Shown here: positions 1-9,339 of the stretch, in pieces
Layout of the letters: every line of letters begins with the position of its first letter
Position numbering within the stretch: position 1 is the stretch's first letter
DNA from: DASQHW01 sp038209365
GTDB taxonomy: Bacteria > Actinomycetota > Acidimicrobiia > IMCC26256 > PALSA-610
Assembly: GCA_038209365.1 (NCBI GenBank)
Contig: JBBQXS010000015.1
Span: 1-64,000, forward strand
Reading direction: 5' to 3'
Length of the DNA stretch: 64,000 nt
The notes under the pieces: generated by a model
The model's database searches: none
What the model was told of the DNA's origin: nothing
Seen by the model: only the letters and a program-made list of their open reading frames with translations
Translations under genes and position numbers: made by a program

Positions 1-379
1 CTACAAGACCGGCGGATACACCACCCCGGTCTTCTCCCGCAACGACGGGCCCAGCGAAGAGCCGCTGGACATCTTCGACATCCAATCATCGCCCCGTTTC
101 AGCTACGTGCCCCAAGTCGTCAACAGCGGGCCGAACAGCTCTGGATGCAACAACTGCCTGCGCATCCAGCAGTTCCGCAGCGTCTTCGTCCAAGCCGTCA
201 TGGCCAACAACCCGAGCCAGCTCGACTGGGAACCCGGCCCCTGGAACACCAGCGACGTCGGCAGCCACCAAGCCGAAGCGATGAAGGCCTGGGTCCTCCC
301 CGACAACATGCTCCCCGCCGGCCTACGTGGCAAACCCGTCTCCATCGGCGCCAACGCCATCATCAAGCTCGTCGGCTGA
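1..379 (+). CDS. 3' end of an unrecognised protein (partial)
   Basis: An open frame enters from the left edge (first full codon at base 2) and stops with TGA at 377-379, leaving 125 residues of a C-terminus. The fragment contains a CNNC cysteine pair, is rich in Asn, Pro and Ser, and ends in a short hydrophobic stretch, IGANAIIKLVG. Codon use fits the rest of the window, so I take it as real. I recognise no family. A surface or secreted protein would fit the composition, but this is only a guess, because the N-terminus with any signal peptide lies outside the window. Confidence 0.6.
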   Translation, partial: YKTGGYTTPVFSRNDGPSEEPLDIFDIQSSPRFSYVPQVVNSGPNSSGCNNCLRIQQFRSVFVQAVMANNPSQLDWEPGPWNTSDVGSHQAEAMKAWVLPDNMLPAGLRGKPVSIGANAIIKLVG

Positions 380-868
380 CGCGCCCGCTGCTCGCTCACA
401 GGAAGCAGGTGGCGAACTCGGCGGTCGCGTGCCGGCGCGCGTCGATCCGCTGGCCGTGATCGCCGACTTAGACCGTGATTCGCAACGCGCGATCCGGAAC
501 GCAGTGCTTCATGACCCATGTCAGCAGCCGGCTCATCACGATGCCCCCTTCTCGAGCTCGATGGGGGTGGGCGGCCAGTCCCGGACGAGCAGGAGACGCC
601 CCGCCCGAGATCGGCAGCCTCCGCCCACCCCCGGTCACGCAAGTGAAGCACCACCGCCGATTCTGCGCTATTGGTATTTTTTGGACACCTCGCCCGGTAC
701 GGATCGAGGATGACTTCGAAGCGCGCCATCATCACCGGGTGTTCGACAGGCATCGGCCGGGCAAGTGCCATCGAGCCGAGTGCGAGGCGCCCTCCCTGCG
801 CTGCTACGACGACGTCGAGGCGGTGATGCGACAAGTACTCGAGCTGGGACTGGTCGAAGCGCTGCGAG
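380..868. other. 489-bp stretch without an intact gene
   Basis: Between the truncated gene on the left and the CAP-domain gene there is no convincing complete gene. Open frames here have no recognisable protein family and poor composition (Arg, Pro and His rich). The one recognisable item is the start of a short-chain dehydrogenase at 710-826. The stretch therefore looks like decayed coding DNA rather than a regulatory region. Confidence 0.5.
710..826 (+). pseudogene. N-terminal remnant of a short-chain dehydrogenase/reductase
   Basis: An ATG preceded directly by GAGG opens a frame whose first 20 residues read MTSKRAIITGCSTGIGRASA. That is the beta1-turn-alpha1 nucleotide-binding start of a classical SDR (TGxxxGIG). 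After about residue 22 the similarity ends, the frame becomes Arg/Pro/Thr rich and it stops at residue 38. Normal SDRs have about 250 residues. No SDR-like catalytic YxxxK region follows in any frame before the next gene. I read this as the broken 5' end of a lost SDR gene. A chance match is unlikely given the exact glycine pattern at the very start of a frame. Confidence 0.55.
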
Positions 869-1558
869 TCACGTGGCCATGAAGACTTCGGCGGCGTACA
901 TGTAGTTGCCGACCACCGCGATGCCGACACCGACGTAAGTCATCTTGCCGTTGAGCATGTTGGCCGCATGCGCCGGTGAGTTCACGAACGCATTGTGCAT
1001 GCCCGTCACATTCGTGCTCGGGCTGATCATGCCGACGTTCTCGGCGAGTCCCGTCCATTGCACGGTGATACCCGCACTGAGTGCCGAGTGGCAGATGTTC
1101 GGAAGGCCATTGCCCCCACGACCGCAGCCACCGTTGGCCATGTACAGCGCCCAGCTCTCGGCCTTTCGCACGAGGTCCGGATGCATCGCGAGCCCCGAGA
1201 GCCCGTGCGCGCCTCGGTAGCCGTTGATGTTCGCGACGAGTGCACCCTCGGCGCCGCTCGACGAGACGCCGGCGGATGGCGCGGGCGGGGCAGGGGCCGC
1301 CGGCGGAGTGGGGGGAGGCGTCGGCGCGACTGCTGCGACGGGTCGCGCAATCGGCGGAGAGAAACGCGGCACTGTCGTCGGAGCGACCGTGGTGGACGGG
1401 ACCGTGGTCTTCGCTTTTGCTCGCGTTGTCGTCGTGACGGAGCGGTGGATCGTCCCTGGCGCCTTCTGGTGCGACGCTGGTTGCAAGGAAGAGGACCTCG
1501 CACCTCCACAGCCGGCGACAACGATCAGCGCGACAGTGATGAGAAAGCTCTTCCGCAT
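869..1558 (-). CDS. CAP/SCP-domain lipoprotein
   Basis: This 229-residue protein begins MRKSFLITVALIVVAGCGG, a short basic N-terminus, hydrophobic stretch and lipobox-like VAGC, so it is probably lipid-anchored outside the membrane. Residues about 20-100 are a Thr/Pro/Ala-rich linker. The C-terminal 125 residues form a CAP (cysteine-rich secretory/SCP) domain with the family features: an N-terminal NxYR motif (NGYRGAHG), a GLAENVG segment and a closing HAANMLNGKMTYVGVG-type block. Bacterial CAP proteins are extracytoplasmic and mostly of unknown function. The start is supported by GGGAGC five bases upstream. It is divergent from the flavoprotein at 1764, with about 205 bp between them. Confidence 0.85.
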   Translation of the reverse strand: MRKSFLITVALIVVAGCGGARSSSLQPASHQKAPGTIHRSVTTTTRAKAKTTVPSTTVAPTTVPRFSPPIARPVAAVAPTPPPTPPAAPAPPAPSAGVSSSGAEGALVANINGYRGAHGLSGLAMHPDLVRKAESWALYMANGGCGRGGNGLPNICHSALSAGITVQWTGLAENVGMISPSTNVTGMHNAFVNSPAHAANMLNGKMTYVGVGIAVVGNYMYAAEVFMAT

Positions 1559-1763
1559 GATGTGCTCCCGGAGCCATCGCCGCGGCGGACCCGCGTACGT
1601 ATTTGGAGCATCGGCAGGTGCGCGAACTGCGGGCAGGCGCGTGTGCGGCGTCTTCGGCTAGTGCATCTGACCCAGCAGTGACCGCGCGTCAGCCCGGGCG
1701 TGGCAACGCGTTGGCAGAACTCCGTAATCTGCTGCTCGCCGAAAAGCGGCATGTGGAGGCAGC

Positions 1764-3512
1764 GTGACCGACCTTCGGAGCCATCCCGTCGACGTGCTCG
1801 TGATCGGTGCCGGCGGTGCCGGGCTTCGAGCTGCGATCGCTGCGCACGAAGCGGGCTGTGAAGTCGTCGTCGTGAGCAAGCGGTCGCGGCTTGACGCGCA
1901 CACCGTCCTGGCATCGGGAGGCATCAACGCGGCGCTCGGCACCCGAGATCCGCAAGACTCCTGGGAACAGCATTTCGCCGACACGATGCGCGAGGGTTAT
2001 CTCCTCGGTCAGCCGGACATCGTCGAGGCCGTGGTGCGAGAGGCACCACAAGCGATCGAGGAGCTCGTCGAGTGGGGCTGCCCGTTTGCTCGTACGCCCG
2101 ACGGCCGGATCGATCAGCGATTCTTCGGCGCTCACCGCTGGCGGCGTACGTGTTACGCGGGCGACTGGACGGGACGTGCGATCCTCAACACACTCGCGCG
2201 CCGGGTCCAGCAGTTGGGCATTCTGGTGATCGAGAACAAGTACGTGGCCCAGCTCCTCGTCGCGGGCGGCTGTTGCTTCGGCGCGCTGACGTTCGATCTG
2301 CACGACGGATCGCGCACCGCGCTGATCGCCGACGCGGTGGTGTTGTGTGGGGGTGGTCATACGCGGTTGTGGCGACGCTCTTCTTCGCGTCGCGACGAGA
2401 ACTTCGGCGACGGCATCGTGCTCGGGTTGCGCGCCGGCGCGCGTGTGCAGGACCTCGAGCTGGTGCAATTCCATCCGACGGGCATGGTCAGTCCGGAGGA
2501 CGCGGCGGGCACGTTGGTGACCGAGGCCGTCCGGGGCGAAGGTGGTCGACTTCTCAACGCCGACGGCGAGCGGTTCATGACGGGATACGACGCGCAGCGC
2601 ATGGAGCTCTCGACACGCGATCGCGTCGCGCTCGCCAACTACACCGAGATCATGGCCGGACGGGGCGGCCCGAATGGCGGCGTCTTCCTCGACATCTCGC
2701 ATCGTGACAAGGACTTCATTCTCGAGCGGTTGCCGCGCATGTATCGACAGTTCATCGAGTTCCAACTGTTGGACATCTCGACGACGGCCATGGAGGTCGC
2801 TCCCACCGCGCACTACACGATGGGTGGACTCGTGGTGAACGCCACGACGCACGGCACGGACGTCGCGGGGCTCTTCGCCGCAGGTGAATGCGCGGCTGGT
2901 CTGCACGGCGCAAACCGATTGGGCGGCAACTCGCTGACCGAGACCATCGTGTACGGACGCCGAGCGGGGTTGGCGGCTGCCGCGAGTGCCACGTCCGCAG
3001 ACATCGGTGTGCACCCGCGGGCGGTGATTCGAGCCGCCTGTGACGAGCTCGACGGCCTGGTGCGTCGAGGCACTGAGCTCGCGCGTGCGCTCCAACGTGA
3101 GTTGCGCAATCTGATGTGGGAGGAGTGCGGCGTCGTCCGCGACCACGCCTCCCTGACCAGGGGTCTCGCGCGGCTCGCCGAGCTCGGGACCCGGCTCGGC
3201 GAGGTGGACGTCCGACCGAGTGAAGAGGGCTGGAACGACCTCGCGCACGTGCTCGACCTGCGCGCGGGTTTCGCCGTTGCGGAAGCCACCTTGAAAGGCG
3301 CGCTCGTCCGTCGCGAGAGCCGCGGGTGCCACAACCGGTCGGACTACCCCGACCTCGATCCCGCGCTGCGTGTGAACTTCCAAATGCGGCTCGCCGAGAA
3401 TGGCGAGCTCTCCGAGCCCGACCCGGTACCGGTACCGGCGGTGCGCGCCGAGCTGGAAGAGTGGATGAGCCGACCATGGGACGCCGACGTCGAAGGGCGA
3501 TTGCTCGAGTAG
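1764..3512 (+). CDS. Stand-alone SdhA/FrdA/NadB-type FAD-binding protein
   Basis: The 582-residue protein has the layout of succinate dehydrogenase/fumarate reductase flavoprotein subunits: dinucleotide-binding VIGAGGAGLRAA near residue 14, AHTVLASGGIN with the His used for covalent FAD in SdhA, HRWRRTCYAGDWTG, QFHPTGM, the substrate-site block AHYTMGG and NRLGGNSLTE. The last motif resembles SdhA (NRLGGNSL) more than L-aspartate oxidase. No iron-sulfur or membrane-anchor subunit gene lies nearby, so it is either a soluble fumarate-reductase-like or aspartate-oxidase-like enzyme, or a subunit encoded away from its partners. The GTG start is preceded by GGAGG four bases upstream. Confidence 0.85.
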   Translation: MTDLRSHPVDVLVIGAGGAGLRAAIAAHEAGCEVVVVSKRSRLDAHTVLASGGINAALGTRDPQDSWEQHFADTMREGYLLGQPDIVEAVVREAPQAIEELVEWGCPFARTPDGRIDQRFFGAHRWRRTCYAGDWTGRAILNTLARRVQQLGILVIENKYVAQLLVAGGCCFGALTFDLHDGSRTALIADAVVLCGGGHTRLWRRSSSRRDENFGDGIVLGLRAGARVQDLELVQFHPTGMVSPEDAAGTLVTEAVRGEGGRLLNADGERFMTGYDAQRMELSTRDRVALANYTEIMAGRGGPNGGVFLDISHRDKDFILERLPRMYRQFIEFQLLDISTTAMEVAPTAHYTMGGLVVNATTHGTDVAGLFAAGECAAGLHGANRLGGNSLTETIVYGRRAGLAAAASATSADIGVHPRAVIRAACDELDGLVRRGTELARALQRELRNLMWEECGVVRDHASLTRGLARLAELGTRLGEVDVRPSEEGWNDLAHVLDLRAGFAVAEATLKGALVRRESRGCHNRSDYPDLDPALRVNFQMRLAENGELSEPDPVPVPAVRAELEEWMSRPWDADVEGRLLE

Positions 3513-3537
3513 CGCCTGTGCGCGATGGACGCGGAGG

Positions 3538-3828
3538 TCAGCCGATGCCGTCTACGACATACATCCGGGCGCGGGCAGCGCCTTCACGGATCTTGCGGAT
3601 CTCGGTGTACGCGTCGCTTCGATACCAATCGATCGCCGCTTGCCGCGTCGGGAACTCCAGCACGACGGTTCGTCCGGCCGGCGCGTCACCTTCGAGCACG
3701 TCCACGTCGCCACCCCGCACGACGTACCGGCCCCCGGCGGCGACGATCGACGCCGCAGCCTTGGTCTTGTACTCGTCATAGCGCTCGGGGTCGAGCACCT
3801 CGCCTTGATAGATGACGTACGCCGCCAC
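3538..3828 (-). CDS. DUF1330 family protein
   Basis: This 96-residue protein starts at a GTG with an ideal GGAGG four bases upstream. The sequence AAYVIYQGEVLDPERYDEYK at the N-terminus, a central GGRYVVRGGD and VVLEFPTRQAAIDWYRSDAY are typical of DUF1330, a ferredoxin-like (dimeric alpha+beta barrel) fold of about 95 residues. Its biochemical role is not established. It lies 80 bp downstream of the FtsX-like permease gene on the same strand and converges with the flavoprotein gene at 1764-3512, 25 bp away. Confidence 0.85.
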   Translation of the reverse strand: MAAYVIYQGEVLDPERYDEYKTKAAASIVAAGGRYVVRGGDVDVLEGDAPAGRTVVLEFPTRQAAIDWYRSDAYTEIRKIREGAARARMYVVDGIG

Positions 3829-3908
3829 GATGCCTCCAACTCGACGCTGTCGCTGTGCCAGTCGCGCACAGATATTGCCTCCCGAGAACAAGCGATGCCC
3901 GTTGTTGC

Positions 3909-6332
3909 TCACTCTGTCGCGAGCGCGACGGCAGGTCGCGTCAAGGCGGCGGCACGACCGGGGAAGAAGCCGATGAGGTTCACCACCGCGAGCACGGCCG
4001 GGATGGTCAGCACGAACCCGAGCGCGGGGACGAACGGTGTCGTCGTGACTCCGAGGCCGTCGGCGACCGTTCGCCACACGAGGCTGCCGACAAGCAAACC
4101 GGCTGGAATGCCGACGATCAGGCCGACGATGGCAAGTGTCATTGCCTGCCACGCCACCGTCGCGCGCACTTGTCGACGGTCGAAACCGAGCGTCTTCAGG
4201 AGCGCCAGCTCGCGGCGGCGCCGTTGCGCGCCGGTGAGGAGCGTGTGTCCGACCGCGATGGTTGCGAGGGTGGCGAGCAGTCCCGCGAGGGCGAGTGGGA
4301 ACCAGTTGATCTTGCGCAGGCGGTCGACCTCGGGCGGGAGCGTCGGTCCGGCGATGCCGTGATCGGTCGTGAACGCCGTCGAAGGGGCCGGGGGTTCGAA
4401 TTGTGGCATCGCGTTGATTCGACGCTCGACCGCGACGCGGTCGGCACCTGGCGCGAAACGACCGAGGAGATATCGCGTCGTGCTGTCGCGACTCGAGATC
4501 AGCGCAAGGCCTTCGCCACTGAAGGCCGCGCCGTCGGCCAGGGCCTGCACGTCGCCGTCCTGGAGCTGGGGAAGCACGATGCGACCGACGATCCGGTAGT
4601 CGTGCGTGGCATTCGGTCCGGCGGCATGCACGATGTCGCCGATGTGCGCCCCCAACGCGTGCAGGGTGACTGCTCCGAGCGCAACCTCTGCCGGACCGCG
4701 TGGCGCGCGCCCGGCAACGACTTCGGGGTCGATCGTGCCGCGTACCTGCGTGAACCCCCACCCGACGACCGGGCGTCCGTTGATCTGCATGTCCTGGTAA
4801 CACACGGCCGCGACGTCGGCGACGCCCGGTACGGCTGCGAGCCCGAAGTCGGTCCGGTTGCACGGTGTCGAGAAGGTGTCGTCGGGCGCCTTGAAGTCCC
4901 AGTTCCAGCCGTAGAGCCGAGGGGTCGCGACCATGTGGTTGAGGCTCGCTGCGAACACGAGGACGGCGATGATTCCCGTGACGCCGAACACCGCGCCGAG
5001 GAACGCCGAGCGGACCGGCACCGCCGTCTCGCCGTTTCCCGGTTGGAGCGCCATGCGCAGGCCGTTCGTGACCGGCGGACGTAGGCCGATGCCGCCCGCC
5101 ACGTCGACGACCGTCGCTCCGCGCCGCCGCGCCTCCCGTGGCCGATCCAGCGACAACGCTCGCGTCGCGCGAACTGCCGCGAGAAACGCGACCAGGAGCA
5201 CGAAGACCGCGACGCCCACGATGCCCAGCGCGAGGACGGTCCAATCGAAGTGCACGCCCGGGGCGAGGTCGGCGCGGCGAGCAATGCCGAACGGGAACAA
5301 CGGCGACGCGGCCACGGCACCGAGCGTCGCGAGGAGTAGCCCGCCGCCCGCGACGACCAATGCCCGGGGTCCGCTCATCGCAAGGCGTTGGCGGTGGGTG
5401 AGGCCGAGGGAGCGCAACGTCGATTGGTCGGCGCTCACCTGTTCGATCTCACGCGAGAGCACGATCGCGATCGCGACCGCGCCCGCGAGGGCGGTCACTC
5501 CCGCGAAGATCCACAGTGCCATCGTGAGCACGTTGATCGCGCCCGCCGCGCCGTGACTCTCCGAGGAGACGTCTCGCACCGAGAAGAACGATGACTGCTC
5601 GAACAGCCGGCGCGCGGCGGCGGTGACGCGCCCGACGTCGGCCGCGCCGTTGCGCGTCCGGACGCGCAACACGGAGTCCCAGAGCCCGATGCGTTGGCCG
5701 TACGCGCGGTCGAACGCCGGCGTCAACACCACGACGCCTCCGGAGGCCGCGCGATCACCGAGGTCGAGCGGCCGCCGCACGATCCCGACGATTCGCAGGT
5801 GAAGACGCGGTCCGGCCGGCTCTCCCGGGTCCTTGCCGGCGATCGCCTGGTCGAGTTGGGTCGGCGTCATCGAAGCCGCGTCGAGATGATCTCCCACGCC
5901 GAGGCGCGCCTGCGCAGCCAGTCCTTCGCCGATCGTGATCTCGTCGGCAACTGCCGGATCCGCTCGGCGGCCCACCACGATGCGATCCCGATCCAGGACC
6001 GTGCCGAGCTTCCCGTCGACCGAGGCCGCGATCGCCAGGTTGGGGCGGCCGTCGGGACTGAGCCCGTACGCGTGCAGGACAGCCACGTCCTCGACGCCGG
6101 GCGCACGATCAAAGGCGTTGAGCTGCGCCGGCGTCGGGTTGTGGACGTTGATCTCCAGAGTGGACGCCCGGCTGTACGCGATGAACCGCCCGAGCGCAGC
6201 ATCGCTTCGACGCGCACCCGCGACGGTCGAGAGCACGACGGCACCCACGATGCCCACCAGCAACACCAGAATGACGACGCCGCGCCAGCGACGCCGGACA
6301 TCTGCCGTCGCAAGCATCCAAACTGCGCCCAC
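3909..6332 (-). CDS. FtsX/MacB-type ABC transporter permease, two FtsX domains
   Basis: The 807-residue membrane protein has an N-terminal transmembrane segment (GVVILVLLVGIVGAVVL), a large extracytoplasmic domain, and two FtsX cores. The first is near residues 290-425 and includes LRSLGLTHRQRLAM. The second is in the last 130 residues and includes ALLKTLGFDRRQVRATVAW. These coupling-helix motifs are usual for type VII-like permeases that work with a LolD/MacB ATPase. No ATPase gene is adjacent, so the partner must be encoded elsewhere. I chose the GTG at 6332 because GGGAG precedes it at good spacing. A longer frame reaching 6434 would overlap the upstream regulator gene. Confidence 0.85.
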   Translation of the reverse strand: MGAVWMLATADVRRRWRGVVILVLLVGIVGAVVLSTVAGARRSDAALGRFIAYSRASTLEINVHNPTPAQLNAFDRAPGVEDVAVLHAYGLSPDGRPNLAIAASVDGKLGTVLDRDRIVVGRRADPAVADEITIGEGLAAQARLGVGDHLDAASMTPTQLDQAIAGKDPGEPAGPRLHLRIVGIVRRPLDLGDRAASGGVVVLTPAFDRAYGQRIGLWDSVLRVRTRNGAADVGRVTAAARRLFEQSSFFSVRDVSSESHGAAGAINVLTMALWIFAGVTALAGAVAIAIVLSREIEQVSADQSTLRSLGLTHRQRLAMSGPRALVVAGGGLLLATLGAVAASPLFPFGIARRADLAPGVHFDWTVLALGIVGVAVFVLLVAFLAAVRATRALSLDRPREARRRGATVVDVAGGIGLRPPVTNGLRMALQPGNGETAVPVRSAFLGAVFGVTGIIAVLVFAASLNHMVATPRLYGWNWDFKAPDDTFSTPCNRTDFGLAAVPGVADVAAVCYQDMQINGRPVVGWGFTQVRGTIDPEVVAGRAPRGPAEVALGAVTLHALGAHIGDIVHAAGPNATHDYRIVGRIVLPQLQDGDVQALADGAAFSGEGLALISSRDSTTRYLLGRFAPGADRVAVERRINAMPQFEPPAPSTAFTTDHGIAGPTLPPEVDRLRKINWFPLALAGLLATLATIAVGHTLLTGAQRRRRELALLKTLGFDRRQVRATVAWQAMTLAIVGLIVGIPAGLLVGSLVWRTVADGLGVTTTPFVPALGFVLTIPAVLAVVNLIGFFPGRAAALTRPAVALATE

Positions 6333-6375
6333 ACCTACTCCCTGCTGGAACCGTCTCGCTCGAGGTCCGATCGAC

Positions 6376-9282
6376 TCAGGCGACGCCGCGACGGTGCGCC
6401 TCGGATACTGCCTCGACTCGGGATGTCGTACCAAGCTTGCGCATGATGCTGGAGACGTGCGCGGCCGCGGTGCGTCGCGTGATGAAGAGCGCGCCGGCGA
6501 TCTCGGGATTCGTTCTCCCGTCGACCATTAAATGCAGGACTTCGAGCTCCCGCGCCGACAACGGCTCGTCTCCGTCTATGGTCGTACGACCAACCCCGAG
6601 GCGGAGCTGATGTGTACGGGCGAGCTGTGTGATCGCCGCGTCGAGGCCCGCGAATCCGTGCGAACGAGTGTCACCGCGTGCGTGCCGGAGGAGCTCGGTC
6701 GCGACCGGCACACGGCCGTCCGCCAGCAGTGCTTCGGCCTCGCGCCAACGGAAGTACGTCGCGTAATACGGCATCGAGATCTTGTCGAAGGCCGAAGCTG
6801 CGGCTCGCGCCCGGTGGATGACATCATCACCCGTGAGCCGGGCCATCTCGGCGTCGACCGCCGCTGAGTACGCCCGTTCGAGCGGGAGGAGCGTGGGACG
6901 GCTGGAGACGGCCGCCCTCCATGTCGCGAGGATTGCATCGGCCCGTGTCTTGCTGCGCTCGATGAGATCGAGTCTCCGTGACGCGGAGCCCAGCACCGCG
7001 GCATCGGCCTCGACTCGCATGGCGACCATCGCGAGCCAACCGTGCCAGTAGGTCTCGCGGTTGCGGGCGACCTCCGCTTCTCCGACGTCGATTTCCTGAC
7101 GAGCGCGCTCGATGTCGCCCGTCCAGATGTGTGCGTCGGCCTGCAGCATCGCGAGATGGACGATGCGATCGGGGTCGTTCGGGGCGGCGACTCCGACCTC
7201 GGTTGGGTCCAATACCGCGAGAGCGTCGTCGTAGTCGCCGGCGAGAACGTCGATGAGCGAGCGAACGGTCGCACGGAACCAGGCCTCGTACCCCTCCGCG
7301 GGCAGGCGGTCGATTCCCGCCATCATCGCGTTCGCCTCGCCGAGCTCTCCCTGTAGGGCTGTGACGAGCGCACGCAGGGAGCGAGCGGGCAGCAGATAAC
7401 GCCGTAGGCCGTATTGCTCGACGAGCTCGTCGACCTCGTCGAGACAGGTCAGGCAAGCATCGAATTTCGGCACGGACTGGTAGAACGACGCATAGTTGAA
7501 GAGTGCGAGCGCGTGCATCGCGTGCACGCCTCCGTCGCGCGCGATCGACACTGCCTGTTCGGCCTCCGCTTCGACGAGGTCGACCTCGCCGAGAAGCTCA
7601 TAGCACTGTGCCATGACGGAGTGCCCGCGCGCCTCGAGGGCGGGATCCCCGATGTCTCGGATCGCCTCGAGCATGCGCTCTGCGGGCTCGCGCCATTCTT
7701 CAGGAGAGGCGTGCGTCAGGAGATACTCGACCGTGCTCACGAGGAAACGGGCGCGGGCGCGCGGGTTCACTTGGTCTATGACTGGGAGCAGCGTGCGCGT
7801 CGCGAATTCGTGGAGCTCGGGAGCCCGGTCGGCGGTCCACATGATGCCGTACACGCGGCTGGCCGCCTCGATGCCGCGTTCCGGATCGATGAGGCACGCC
7901 TCTTCCAGACCGGCGCGTCCGAGGTCCGCCGCGCGTTCGATGTGCCCCGCGAAGCCCGCAGCGTCGGCGGCTGCCAATACCAGCGCCGCGTGGTCGATTC
8001 CGGCAACGACGGACGGAGCGTCGACGGCACCCCACCAGAAGAGCCCGCGTTCGTATGCTTCGAACGCAGCATCGAACGCGTATCTCGCCTCGGCCTGCTG
8101 CGCCGCGGCCACGAGCCATCGCAGTGCCGGCGTCGCCTCTTCGGCCGCGTCCCAGTGGCGCGCCAGCTCGGCGACCTGGTCGACGTCCACGGCGCGCTCC
8201 GGATGGTCTGTGAGTGCGTGGGCGATCGCGCGATGCAGCGCGATGCGCTCGTCGGGCAGGGTGTCCTCGAGGACCGCCTGGCGCAGCAGCGCGTGGCGGA
8301 AGGCGTAGCCCCAACCGCCGTTGTCGGCGAGGAGCACGCCGGCATCGACCGCCGCCCGTGCCGATGTGCGCGCTCGATCAGCGTCGAGACCGGAGGCGGC
8401 GGCGAGCCAGGCACGCGGCGCTCGGAGACCGACGAGCGCGGCGGTCCGTACGAGCTGGCGCGCGTCGGCGTCGAGCGAGTTGAAACGCACCGACATGAGG
8501 TCGCGCAGGGTCGGTGGGATGCGCCCATCGTCGCGGGCGGCGACGAGCTCCTCGACGAAGAGCGGATTCCCGTCGGCGTCGCGGGCGATCCGTTCGATAT
8601 CGCTCTTGTCCCCGTCGTCTCCCGTGAGGAATGTCGCCAGCTCGGTGGTCGCATCGGGGGACAATGGTTCGAGTGCGATGCGATGGCTGCCGAAACGCCC
8701 GAGCTGGGCGATGAGCTCGCGGTCATCCGTTGAATCTTCGGGGCGATACGCCACGACGACGAGCATCGGCACGCGCCGAAGGTTGCTCGTGACGTAGCGC
8801 AACAGCTCACGGCTCGCGGGATCGATCCAATGGACGTCGTCGATGACGAGCACGAGCTTGGTGCGGCCGGCGGCATCCGCGAGCACGTCGAGGATGGCTT
8901 CGAACAGCACGTGCTGACCGTCGTCGGTGCTCGCCGGGGCGACGCCGAGCCGCGGCAGGAGCCGGGGGAGCTGCGATCGGACACCGTCGGGAAGGTCATC
9001 GAGCTTTACGACGCCGTCAGTGCGGAGAAGCCACCAGAGCGCGTCGGTCCACGGCGCGTACGGCACGCCCTCGATGCACGCGCCCCGGGCGACATCCGCG
9101 TCGTCGGCGCGGGCGGCGAACTCGTCGAGCAGGCGGGTCTTGCCGATACCGGCCTCGCCGCTCACGATGGCAAGCATCCCCGTGGTGCCGTCCAACTCGT
9201 CGAGCGCGTCGAAGAGCGCGCGAAGCGGTTGCTCACGTCCAATCAGATGCGGCGTCCGCTGACGGCCCCCCAAGGCCCCCAA
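6376..9282 (-). CDS. Large LuxR-family regulator with N-terminal AAA ATPase
   Basis: This 968-residue protein begins with an AAA/STAND-type ATPase: Walker A GEAGIGKTR near residue 45, and a Walker B-type LVLVIDDVHW near residue 142. A long helical, TPR-like middle follows. The C-terminal 65 residues are a LuxR helix-turn-helix (LSARELEVLHLMVDGRTN, then a recognition helix around TAAAHVSSIMRKLG). The architecture matches MalT/LAL-type transcription activators. It ends 43 bp before the FtsX permease gene on the same strand and may be co-transcribed with it. The inducing ligand is unknown. The TTG start at 9282 is the first available codon and has no strong ribosome site, so the start is uncertain. 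Confidence 0.88.
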   Translation of the reverse strand: MGALGGRQRTPHLIGREQPLRALFDALDELDGTTGMLAIVSGEAGIGKTRLLDEFAARADDADVARGACIEGVPYAPWTDALWWLLRTDGVVKLDDLPDGVRSQLPRLLPRLGVAPASTDDGQHVLFEAILDVLADAAGRTKLVLVIDDVHWIDPASRELLRYVTSNLRRVPMLVVVAYRPEDSTDDRELIAQLGRFGSHRIALEPLSPDATTELATFLTGDDGDKSDIERIARDADGNPLFVEELVAARDDGRIPPTLRDLMSVRFNSLDADARQLVRTAALVGLRAPRAWLAAASGLDADRARTSARAAVDAGVLLADNGGWGYAFRHALLRQAVLEDTLPDERIALHRAIAHALTDHPERAVDVDQVAELARHWDAAEEATPALRWLVAAAQQAEARYAFDAAFEAYERGLFWWGAVDAPSVVAGIDHAALVLAAADAAGFAGHIERAADLGRAGLEEACLIDPERGIEAASRVYGIMWTADRAPELHEFATRTLLPVIDQVNPRARARFLVSTVEYLLTHASPEEWREPAERMLEAIRDIGDPALEARGHSVMAQCYELLGEVDLVEAEAEQAVSIARDGGVHAMHALALFNYASFYQSVPKFDACLTCLDEVDELVEQYGLRRYLLPARSLRALVTALQGELGEANAMMAGIDRLPAEGYEAWFRATVRSLIDVLAGDYDDALAVLDPTEVGVAAPNDPDRIVHLAMLQADAHIWTGDIERARQEIDVGEAEVARNRETYWHGWLAMVAMRVEADAAVLGSASRRLDLIERSKTRADAILATWRAAVSSRPTLLPLERAYSAAVDAEMARLTGDDVIHRARAAASAFDKISMPYYATYFRWREAEALLADGRVPVATELLRHARGDTRSHGFAGLDAAITQLARTHQLRLGVGRTTIDGDEPLSARELEVLHLMVDGRTNPEIAGALFITRRTAAAHVSSIMRKLGTTSRVEAVSEAHRRGVA

Positions 9283-9339
9283 TTGTGCCTGTTGCCGATC
9301 CGCTCCGCCATCAGGCCGTCGACTGCGACGGACTGCTCG

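Noticed and set aside
4381..4400. GGGTTCGAATT as a tRNA T-loop
   Set aside because: It lies inside the FtsX permease gene and no cloverleaf can be built around it.
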